Shown here: positions 1-5,227 of the stretch, in pieces
How the letters are laid out: every line of letters starts with the position of its first letter
Numbering within the stretch: position 1 is the stretch's first letter
Assembly: GCA_021809225.1 (NCBI GenBank)
Contig: JAKBAL010000144.1
Span: forward strand, 1-6,076
DNA: 6,076 bases
Source: Pseudomonadota bacterium
Lineage (GTDB): Bacteria; Pseudomonadota; Alphaproteobacteria; UBA9655
Direction of reading: 5' to 3'
Notes under the pieces: model-generated
Told to the model about the DNA's origin: nothing
Seen by the model: the letters and a program-made list of their open reading frames with translations, nothing else
Databases searched by the model: none
Program-made: the position numbers and the translations under genes

Positions 1-189
1 AAGAAATTTCTGAATTTCCTTTTGAGTTTGTTCTTTTTGGTAACCGTATTTTGCTTGTAAGAATCCCTCAAGCTCTTCATAGGAACCCTCAATTTTAGTG
101 ATGTCATCATCCGTAAGTTCACCCCATTGTTGCTTCAGCTTTCCTTTAATTTCATGCCAATGCCCTTTAAAAATATCTTTATTCATCAT
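1..189 (-). CDS. CsbD/YjbJ-family stress-response protein (3' end cut by window)
   Basis: The minus-strand frame is open from an ATG pair (189-187 and 186-184) to the window edge and gives 62 residues from the second ATG, beginning MNKDIFKGHWHEIKGKLKQQ. The N-terminal MNKD, the K-G-K-x-K-x-x-W-G-x-L-T-D-D-D block (about residues 15-28), the following I-E-G and the Y-G-Y-Q-K-x-Q segment near residue 48 match E. coli YjbJ and the CsbD family. That family is about 65-70 residues long, so only a few C-terminal residues should be missing. Members are small, charged, soluble proteins induced by general or osmotic stress; their biochemical role is not known. An AAGGAG Shine-Dalgarno at 199-194 lies 7 nt from the second ATG and 4 nt from the first, favouring the start at 186. 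It lies downstream of hppA on the same strand but beyond the hppA terminator, so it is probably transcribed separately. Family assignment is confident; function is not. Confidence 0.9.
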   Translation of the reverse strand, partial: MMNKDIFKGHWHEIKGKLKQQWGELTDDDITKIEGSYEELEGFLQAKYGYQKEQTQKEIQKFL

Positions 190-210
190 TTTTCTCCTTA
201 AGTTATCAAG

Positions 211-223
211 AATACGCAGTATT
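211..223 (-). repeat. Small inverted repeat in the csbD-like leader
   Basis: AATAC-GCA-GTATT is a perfect 5-bp inverted repeat with a 3-base centre. It ends about 11 bases upstream of the Shine-Dalgarno of the CsbD-like gene. It could be a small leader hairpin or an operator half-site pair. An AT-rich 5-bp repeat can also arise by chance. No convincing promoter hexamer pair was seen in 201-300. Confidence 0.3.
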
Positions 224-309
224 TTGCATGTCATTAGGACTCTATGATGAAAAGGGTTAATTTTTAATAAATTGGGAATTTCTAAAACCATGCCAATGAT
301 AGAGAGCAT

Positions 310-344
310 AAAAAAACCCTCGTTCTTTTGCAGAACGAGGGTTT
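310..344 (-). terminator. Rho-independent terminator of hppA
   Basis: On the minus strand a perfect 13-bp stem (332-344 with 314-326, AAACCCTCGTTCT and its complement) closes a 5-nt loop and is followed by a run of T (complement of A at 310-316). It begins about 20 nt after the hppA stop codon. The T run is on the minus strand, so it serves hppA and should insulate the downstream CsbD-like gene. On the plus strand there is no comparable T run. Confidence 0.93.
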
Positions 345-364
345 GGAGTGTGAAAAAAAGAGCC

Positions 365-2443
365 TTATTTGGCTAAAATAGCCAAGAGTAATAAAGCGAC
401 GATATTGATGATCTTAATCATGGGGTTGATGGCAGGGCCAGCTGTATCTTTATAAGGATCCCCAACCGTATCTCCCGTAACAGCGGCCATATGAGCTTCA
501 GACCCTTTCCCTCCATGAAATCCATCTTCGATGTACTTCTTTGCATTATCCCAGGCGCCGCCGCCTGAGGTCATGGAAATAGCCACAAAAAGACCTGTTA
601 CGATGGTTCCCAATAGCATGGCGCCCAAGGTCGTGAAGGCTTCAGCTTGGCCTGAGGTCCATGTAATGACAAAATAAACAAGGGGAGGGGCCAAAACGGG
701 GAGTAAGGAAGGAAGAATCATTTCCCGGATAGCCGCTTTTGTCAGAATATCGACAGCTTTGCCGTATTCAGGTTTCGCTGTTCCTTCCATAATCCCTTTG
801 ATTTCACGAAATTGTCGACGTACTTCAAGGACAACCTCTGCTCCAGCGCGTCCTACAGCCATCATCCCCAAAGCTCCAAAAAGATAAGGTAAAAGACCTC
901 CGAGAAAAAGTCCGACAACCACATAAGGATTTTGCAGTTGAAAGTGGATATTCAGATTTGGAAAGAAGTGGGCCAGATCTTCTGTATAGGCCGCGAAAAG
1001 AACCAAGGCTGCAAGGCCAGCTGAACCAATGGCATACCCTTTGGTCACAGCTTTTGTCGTATTGCCTACAGCATCTAAGGCGTCTGTAATTTTCCGGACA
1101 GATTCGGGTAGATCGGCCATTTCCGCAATACCGCCTGCATTATCGGTCACGGGACCGTAGGCATCCAAAGCGATAATGATTCCCGCTAAGGCAAGCATTG
1201 TTGTTGCGGCAACCCCAATACCAAAAAGGCCAGCATTTGTATAAGAGACAAGAATGCCACCGCAAATGACAAGCACAGGCAAGGCTGTTGCTTCCATGGA
1301 AACGGCAAGTCCTTGAATGATATTGGTGGCATGACCTGTGACAGAAGCTTGCGCTACGCTACGTACTGGACGGTAGTGAGTTGACGTATAATATTCAGTG
1401 ATCCAGACGAGAAGGCCAGTCACGATAAGTCCTGTTAAAGCGCTGTAGAGAATATTCATACCCGTAAAGGTTTTGCCTTCCACGACTAAAGGTTGGTCAA
1501 GCCCAATAAGATTGAACGTTACCCAGACAATCAGTCCTGCGGAAATGAGTGAGGTGGCAAAAAGTCCTTTATAAAGAGCGGCCATAACATTCGTGCTTGA
1601 TCCTAAGCGAACAAAGAAAGTTCCAATGACCGATCCAACAATACACACAGCGCCAATCGCTAGGGGGTAGACCATAAGAATTTCTTGAGTTTCACCTGTA
1701 AAGAAAAGAGCCGCCAGCTGCATCGTAGCAACAATTGTGACAACATACGTTTCAAAGAGGTCGGCGGCCATGCCTGCACAGTCTCCGACGTTATCGCCAA
1801 CGTTATCTGCAATCACTGCCGCATTTCGTGGATCATCTTCAGGAATTCCAGCTTCTATTTTGCCAACCAGGTCAGCGCCGACATCCGCTCCTTTGGTAAA
1901 AATTCCTCCTCCCAGACGGGCAAAGATAGAGATGAGTGAGGCACCAAAGCTTAAAGCCAACAAGGCTTCCATAATATGGCGAGTTGTTTCTCCCTCATGA
2001 CGGAGATACATATAATAAAGCGTCACTCCTAAAAGCCCTAGTCCAACCACCAACATTCCGGTAATGGCCCCGGACTTAAAAGCGATATCAAGAGCGGGAA
2101 TAAGACCTTTGCGGGCTGCTTCTGTGGTTCTTACGTTGGCTCTTACCGAGACATTCATCCCAATATAGCCTGCCACTCCAGATAAAAAAGCGCCGCCGAC
2201 AAAGCCAATTGCAGCGTGTTTTCCTAAAACCCAAGCCAGAATGGCTGCAACAATCACTCCGACAAGTGCAATGGCTGTATATTGACGATTTAAGTAAGCA
2301 TTTGCTCCCTCTTGGATCGCTGCTGCGATTTCCTGCATTCGCTCGGTTCCTGTGGAACAGGCGAAAACTTTTCGACTTGCATAGGCGCCATACAAAAGAG
2401 CGAGGAACGCACAGGCTAGAATATAAAAGTAGAGTGTCGACAT
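365..2443 (-). CDS. hppA: Membrane-bound, K+-independent H+-translocating pyrophosphatase
   Basis: The 692-residue inner-membrane protein falls within the family's usual 660-720 residues and is hydrophobic throughout, as expected for the 16-TM membrane pyrophosphatases. It hydrolyses PPi and exports H+. The signature DVGADLVGK is at 187-195. The acidic substrate/Mg2+ cluster follows (DDPRN at 203-207, DNVGDNVGD at 213-221, ADLFE near 227-231). The second conserved block, [12 protein letters not shown], starts at 427, and the third, [14 protein letters not shown], at 657-670. The sequence [10 protein letters not shown] at 460-469 has Lys464 and Thr467 where K+-dependent enzymes have Ala and Gly/Ala, so this is the K+-independent, proton-pumping class. 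The ATG at 2443 follows an AAGG at 2454-2451 with 7-nt spacing. Transcription ends at the hairpin at 314-344. The gene is visibly more GC-rich than the serine hydrolase upstream. It probably salvages biosynthetic PPi energy and supports the proton gradient. Confidence 0.98.
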   Translation of the reverse strand: MSTLYFYILACAFLALLYGAYASRKVFACSTGTERMQEIAAAIQEGANAYLNRQYTAIALVGVIVAAILAWVLGKHAAIGFVGGAFLSGVAGYIGMNVSVRANVRTTEAARKGLIPALDIAFKSGAITGMLVVGLGLLGVTLYYMYLRHEGETTRHIMEALLALSFGASLISIFARLGGGIFTKGADVGADLVGKIEAGIPEDDPRNAAVIADNVGDNVGDCAGMAADLFETYVVTIVATMQLAALFFTGETQEILMVYPLAIGAVCIVGSVIGTFFVRLGSSTNVMAALYKGLFATSLISAGLIVWVTFNLIGLDQPLVVEGKTFTGMNILYSALTGLIVTGLLVWITEYYTSTHYRPVRSVAQASVTGHATNIIQGLAVSMEATALPVLVICGGILVSYTNAGLFGIGVAATTMLALAGIIIALDAYGPVTDNAGGIAEMADLPESVRKITDALDAVGNTTKAVTKGYAIGSAGLAALVLFAAYTEDLAHFFPNLNIHFQLQNPYVVVGLFLGGLLPYLFGALGMMAVGRAGAEVVLEVRRQFREIKGIMEGTAKPEYGKAVDILTKAAIREMILPSLLPVLAPPLVYFVITWTSGQAEAFTTLGAMLLGTIVTGLFVAISMTSGGGAWDNAKKYIEDGFHGGKGSEAHMAAVTGDTVGDPYKDTAGPAINPMIKIINIVALLLLAILAK

Positions 2444-2472
2444 TTTTTATCCTTATGTTTGTTGCATTTTAT

Positions 2473-2500
2473 GTGATTTTCTTAGATTTTTAAAAATCAC
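2473..2500. repeat. Inverted repeat in the hppA upstream region
   Basis: GTGATTTT (2473-2480) and AAAATCAC (2493-2500) form an 8-bp inverted repeat with a 12-nt spacer. Inside it is the 14-bp perfect palindrome GATTTTTAAAAATC (2485-2498), which competes for the right arm. The repeat overlaps the possible hppA -10 region, so it could be an operator or a leader hairpin. AT richness lowers its significance. Confidence 0.4.
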
Positions 2501-2530
2501 TTTTATACATGGCAAGAAAGATGCCAGAAA
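2487..2530 (-). promoter_or_regulatory. Candidate hppA promoter
   Basis: Two overlapping sigma-70-like arrangements are visible on the minus strand. One has TTGCCA (2515-2510), a 17-bp spacer and TAAAAA (2492-2487). The other has TTTCTG (2530-2525), a 17-bp spacer and TATAAA (2507-2502). Either would give a leader of roughly 40-60 nt before the hppA ATG at 2443. Neither is perfect, so the assignment is tentative. Confidence 0.35.
2510..2526. repeat. TGGCA/TGCCA inverted repeat
   Basis: TGGCA (2510-2514) and TGCCA (2522-2526) form a 5-bp inverted repeat with a 7-nt spacer. It overlaps the -35 region of both candidate hppA promoters, in a position suited to a regulator binding site. Only the symmetry supports it. 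Confidence 0.3.
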
Positions 2531-2585
2531 CTCGTTCCTTGGGCAATGGATTTATGTGAAACCTGTTGAGATGTTGGTATTATGG

Positions 2586-2610
2586 GCCTCTAAGGTGGGA
2601 CCTACGAGGC
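2586..2610 (-). repeat. Interrupted hairpin between the J-domain gene and hppA
   Basis: GCCTC-TA-AGGT-GGG-ACCT-AC-GAGGC (plus-strand reading) forms two stacked stems of 5 and 4 bp with a 2x2 internal loop and a 3-nt apical loop. It lies 37 nt past the stop of the J-domain gene. There is no T run on either side, so it is not a standard intrinsic terminator. It could be a 3' stabilising hairpin, a rho-associated structure, or part of a leader if transcripts run on into hppA. Confidence 0.45.
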
Positions 2611-2646
2611 AATATATTACGAAATTTAAGAGGCAGTCTTGTTAGT

Positions 2647-3192
2647 TTACGTGGTGATATATTTTTTTATGATCTGATAAGACTCATTAATGACTTTAAG
2701 CTGTTCTTCGGCTCGTTCATTCCCAGGATTAAGATCGGGGTGGTAACGTTTCGCTAGCTTTTTATACTGCTTTTTAAGTACTTCCATTGTTAAGGGAAGA
2801 CCAAGTTCAAGAGTTCCAAGCGCTTTTTGCACCTCTTTCGGCAGGGTAGAAGGAAGGGGGGCTGTCTTGAAAATAGGACTTATTCCATCAAAATAACAAG
2901 CGTTCTCTAAAAGGGTGCGCCACCCGCCGATCGGCCAAGACGGTCGATTCCAGGTGATATCGGAAACGCGGCTGGCTTCCACTTCTTCAGGGCTCATGCC
3001 ACGATAAAAATCCCAGCTCTTATTATATTCCCGTACATGCTCCAAACAAAACCAAAAATATTCATGTAAATGGTAAGGATTTTTGGGTGCGCGGAATTCT
3101 GCCGCAAGTTCACAGCTTTCCTGATCACAAAGCCGCAGTTTTGGCGGTGTTTCATGGGTTGAGTCTAAAGGAATAAAGCGAGGTTTTCTCAT
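2647..3192 (-). CDS. J-domain (DnaJ-like) protein with N-terminal Cys/His segment
   Basis: The 181-residue soluble protein ends in a J domain (about 124-181). The domain includes a helix II rich in Lys (YKKLAKRY, 143-150), the HPD tripeptide at 151-153 that stimulates the ATPase of DnaK, and a third helix (EEQLKVINESYQII, 162-175). The N-terminal half has C22-x4-C27 and C49-x2-H52, a possible metal site, followed by VREYNKSWDFYRGMS. This arrangement resembles short alphaproteobacterial J-domain proteins and is not canonical DnaJ, which has an N-terminal J domain, a G/F region and a four-repeat zinc domain. It is likely a specialised DnaK co-chaperone whose client is unknown. The ATG at 3192 is the only start codon available after the upstream in-frame stop, yet it has no Shine-Dalgarno; a -10-like TATACT (3198-3193) abuts it. 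The gene is 203 nt upstream of hppA and 148 nt downstream of the hydrolase, so no tight operon is implied. Confidence 0.9.
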   Translation of the reverse strand: MRKPRFIPLDSTHETPPKLRLCDQESCELAAEFRAPKNPYHLHEYFWFCLEHVREYNKSWDFYRGMSPEEVEASRVSDITWNRPSWPIGGWRTLLENACYFDGISPIFKTAPLPSTLPKEVQKALGTLELGLPLTMEVLKKQYKKLAKRYHPDLNPGNERAEEQLKVINESYQIIKKYITT

Positions 3193-3220
3193 AGTATAAT
3201 TTAATTGGTGAGTTTTGAAG

Positions 3221-3247
3221 AAAAATCAAGGGAGTGATTTGATTTTT
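3221..3247. repeat. 9-bp inverted repeat upstream of the J-domain gene
   Basis: AAAAATCAA (3221-3229) and TTGATTTTT (3239-3247) are perfectly complementary around a 9-nt centre, GGGAGTGAT. The repeat lies 29-55 bases upstream of the J-domain start, where an operator or -35 region would be expected. It is also about 95 nt past the serine hydrolase stop. The stem is too AT-rich for a typical terminator, although on either strand the distal arm carries a five-T run. Confidence 0.45.
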
Positions 3248-3340
3248 CCCTATGGTGATGACGATTAAAACCGTCTGTATAAAAGTTGTAAAGGATGAGG
3301 TTCATAAAGATCTTACTTAGGAAGATGATGATAAAATTGA

Positions 3341-4612
3341 TTAATTTACAAACCCTGTGTTTAAGGTTTTTAGATCAGTGGTTTTAAACAGAGAGTGTTT
3401 TTCTATGATTTCTTGTGCTTTGGGATAACGAGTGTTGAAAATTTCATCATATTTTGCCTTCTTTTCAATCGTATTCTCCCTATGAGACAGTTTCTCTTTA
3501 ATCGCCTTTAGGCAAGAACTATTAAAAGAAACGTTTGAAAGCGAAACAATTGTGACATCTATAGAAGGAATATAAAGAGGGTAAGTAAGGTAACCTGGAA
3601 TAGCGCCCCCATGAGTAAAAATATTTCCAGCATCTGACTTTCTACAGACAATGCCATAACCATAGGAAGCGTTAAGCTCTCCTGGGATGAGATTATAGGG
3701 AGTCAGCATCAATTTCAAAACATCAAAAGGTAAAATGTGTCCTTTGTGTAAGGCATTGCTCCACTTAATTAAGTCTGGTGCTGTCGAAATTATACCTCCA
3801 TCTCCCGCATCTATAGGATGGGGCCAATAATGTTTGAGTTCTGTATAAGGTCCTAACGGGTGAGTCAAATCATAAGTATATCCCCGTGCGAGATGAAAAA
3901 AGGATTTTAATTTTTTTAAGCTGAGGGTCGTACCTTGGGTAGGTAAAGCCGTATTTACCATATTCAATGGGATAAAAAAGGTTTTCAGAAAATATTGGCT
4001 TAAAGTCTTTCTGCTTAATCTTTCAATAACTTGACCTAATAAGACATATCCAGAATTGCTGTAATTATACTGAGTTCCTGGATCAAAATTAAGAGGTTCT
4101 CCTTTAAATAAACGAACCAGATCAACCATAGAAGGATTTTCTAAAAGGTAAAGATGGCTCCAAAAATAATCCAACTCTGTATAGTTCACAATTCCCGATG
4201 TGTGGGTTAAAAGATGATGTAAGGTTGTGCTTTGGGCCCATTCTGGCATCATGCCATCCCATATGAAATCTTCTGGTGGTAAGTAATGGGAAAGAGAAGT
4301 TTGTAACGTTTTTTGTAAAATATCTACAGAAGGATTGGCATCATATAAGATGCGTAGTAAAGCAGCAGCCGTAAATTGCTTTGTTACAGAGGCAACATTA
4401 TATTGCGTCTCCATCGTGCACGGAGTATTGGCTTCAAAATCAGCATTGCCAAAGCTCTTTGCATAAATCATATGGTCACCTAGAGCAGCGGCAACGGTAC
4501 CATTGAGGATATGACTTTTTTCGAAGTCTTTAAGATCCTTAAGGAGATTTTCTAAGTTTGTTCTTTTGGGCAAAGTAATTTCTTTCACACTTTTCCGGTA
4601 GAGAGAGTTCAA
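3341..4612 (-). CDS. Serine hydrolase of the beta-lactamase/penicillin-binding-protein fold
   Basis: The frame encodes up to 423 residues with the three active-site motifs of the beta-lactamase-related family (PF00144 type). These are SxxK at S75-V-T-K78 (nucleophile Ser75, Lys78), YxN as Y184-S-N186, and HGG at 334-336 in place of KTG. LLTHTSGI at 134-141 and DAGDGGIIST at 268-277 are also typical. Members include esterases, D-amino-acid peptidases and LACTB-like peptidases; the substrate cannot be read here. No N-terminal signal peptide or TM helix is visible, which is unusual for envelope-acting relatives. The first possible start is a TTG at 4612 without a Shine-Dalgarno. A GTG at 4588 (residue 9) has GGA five nt upstream and fits the candidate promoter, so a 415-residue protein is more likely. 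No in-frame ATG occurs before Met48, and an ATG at 4625 is in another frame. Composition is clearly more AT-rich than hppA, consistent with different ancestry. Confidence 0.88.
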   Translation of the reverse strand: MNSLYRKSVKEITLPKRTNLENLLKDLKDFEKSHILNGTVAAALGDHMIYAKSFGNADFEANTPCTMETQYNVASVTKQFTAAALLRILYDANPSVDILQKTLQTSLSHYLPPEDFIWDGMMPEWAQSTTLHHLLTHTSGIVNYTELDYFWSHLYLLENPSMVDLVRLFKGEPLNFDPGTQYNYSNSGYVLLGQVIERLSRKTLSQYFLKTFFIPLNMVNTALPTQGTTLSLKKLKSFFHLARGYTYDLTHPLGPYTELKHYWPHPIDAGDGGIISTAPDLIKWSNALHKGHILPFDVLKLMLTPYNLIPGELNASYGYGIVCRKSDAGNIFTHGGAIPGYLTYPLYIPSIDVTIVSLSNVSFNSSCLKAIKEKLSHRENTIEKKAKYDEIFNTRYPKAQEIIEKHSLFKTTDLKTLNTGFVN

Positions 4613-4626
4613 TATTACGGCTCATA

Positions 4627-4656
4627 ATTGTACATACAGAGCCTCGAACTTTTTAA
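4627..4656 (-). promoter_or_regulatory. Candidate promoter of the serine hydrolase gene
   Basis: On the minus strand TACAAT (4632-4627, five of six matches to the -10 consensus) is preceded, with an 18-bp spacer, by TTAAAA (4656-4651, four of six to -35). Transcription would start near 4620. That leaves about 32 nt to the GTG at 4588 but only about 8 nt to the TTG at 4612, which supports the GTG start. Confidence 0.4.
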
Positions 4657-4753
4657 GCATACTCTAAAAATAATGGATATTCTATTAATAATTCAGTTGG
4701 TTATCGATGAGAGAAAAACTTTCAATGACAAGCCTTCGTCTAGCTCGGGTATG

Positions 4754-4782
4754 TTGAAAAAAATCAACGAAAAAATTCTTAT
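4754..4782 (+). promoter_or_regulatory. Candidate promoter for the small RNA
   Basis: TTGAAA (4754-4759) is followed by a 17-bp spacer and TCTTAT (4777-4782), matching four of six positions in each hexamer. Transcription would begin around 4789. No better plus-strand pair is obvious between the hydrolase promoter and the hairpins. The 5' end of the RNA therefore depends on a modest match. Confidence 0.35.
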
Positions 4783-4788
4783 GCGTTT

Positions 4789-5020
4789 ATATCATAGGGG
4801 AGATGCAAAAATTGCTCTGGTTGATTGCGCGGTCATCAATTATATTACAAACATCAGCGCAGGAAACACCTCCCTGTACCTGGGCTGACTCTATCACACG
4901 GGCGCAATGCCTAAGTGAAGGATCTTTTGATCCGAAGGGCCGATTTATCGGTCCTACGTCTCCCAGACGTGAAGCCTCCCTGTTAAACTTGGCCGGGTTT
5001 TTAACCCGGCTCTTTTTTTT
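4789..5020 (+). ncRNA. Putative structured small RNA with CCTCCCTGT motifs
   Basis: A non-coding stretch on the plus strand is packed with hairpins and ends at an intrinsic terminator, so it is probably an independently transcribed RNA of about 160-230 nt. Stem A pairs TCAGC-G-CAGG (4854-4863) with CCTG-G-GCTGA (4879-4888) around a 15-nt loop. Stem B is GGATC-TTTT-GATCC (4920-4933). Stem C is 4936-4943 with 4948-4955 around TTTA, including one G-T pair. Stem D is ACGTCT-CCC-AGACGT (4956-4970). CCTCCCTGT occurs twice: in the loop of stem A (4869-4877) and in the linker before the terminator (4975-4983). Both should be single-stranded and could bind GGGAGG-type Shine-Dalgarno sequences. ATTGCGC (4824-4830) could also pair with GCGCAAT (4902-4908). 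I could not match it to 6S, tmRNA, SRP or RNase P RNA by their conserved cores. The 5' end is uncertain. Confidence 0.65.
4992..5020 (+). terminator. Rho-independent terminator of the small RNA
   Basis: GCCGGGTT (4992-4999), loop TTT and AACCCGGC (5003-5010) form a perfect 8-bp GC-rich stem followed by TCTTTTTTTT, with eight consecutive T at 5013-5020. The T run is on the plus strand only. No plus-strand protein gene ends just before it, which is the main evidence that an RNA gene lies upstream. Confidence 0.92.
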
Positions 5021-5227
5021 ACCCTATTAAATAAGATAGGATTCAGTCGTCAATCTTTCCTAGGAACACGCTTAAAATTTCTTTTTAGTTTTATTGTTAT
5101 GTGTCTTTCAAGCAACAGTATGCCTGTGTCACTTAACTTTACCCCTCATTTCATATGAACTTAAGGAAAAAAAGGTTTTTGTTTGACTTATTTTTCCAAT
5201 TCTTAGAAAATACTTTATATTAAAAAA
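5021..5227. other. AT-rich spacer upstream of the PAS sensor gene
   Basis: No coding frame is supported here. The 10-bp palindrome TTCCTAGGAA lies at 5057-5066, and CCTAT/ATAGG (5023-5027, 5036-5040) could form a weak hairpin just after the terminator. A purine-rich AAGGAAAAAAAGG at 5163-5175 is about 50 nt too far from the ATG at 5228 to be its Shine-Dalgarno. The promoter of the sensor gene must lie in this spacer if the upstream terminator is efficient. Confidence 0.5.
5193..5221 (+). promoter_or_regulatory. Candidate promoter of the PAS sensor gene
   Basis: TTTCCA (5193-5198), a 17-bp spacer and TATATT (5216-5221) form a sigma-70-like pair. The predicted start of transcription, six to seven bases after the -10, falls on or next to the ATG at 5228, which would make a leaderless mRNA. 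A better -35, TTGACT (5183-5188), is present but has no good -10 at 16-18 bp. Confidence 0.35.

Noticed and set aside
1685..2493. Plus-strand open frames opposite hppA (1685-1939, 1737-2000, 2209-2493)
   Set aside because: They are antisense shadows of a strongly conserved hppA reading frame with no family resemblance of their own.
2566..2757. Plus-strand 63-codon frame over the J-domain gene 3' end
   Set aside because: It overlaps the conserved HPD-containing J domain on the other strand and has no supporting motif or ribosome site.
4628..4888. Plus-strand open frame of 86 codons in the large intergenic region
   Set aside because: No Shine-Dalgarno, no recognisable domain, low-complexity composition, and it overlaps the hydrolase promoter and the hairpins of the putative RNA.
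4789..5020. 6S RNA, tmRNA or SRP RNA
   Set aside because: The short GAAGCCT-like stretch after a hairpin recalls 6S RNA, but no long closing stem and central bubble were found. There is no tag-peptide frame or T-loop for tmRNA and no conserved SRP tetraloop core. A covariance-model scan could overturn this.
4803..5030. Plus-strand open frame of 75 codons, N-terminus faintly like a signal peptide
   Set aside because: It reads straight through the hairpins and across the terminator stem and T run, so the RNA-gene explanation fits far better.
5082..5170. CtrA-type TTAA-N7-TTAA sites upstream of the PAS sensor gene
   Set aside because: Several TTAA tetramers occur but none at the exact 7-base spacing; the nearest (TTAA-N7-TTTT) is only a half match in AT-rich DNA.
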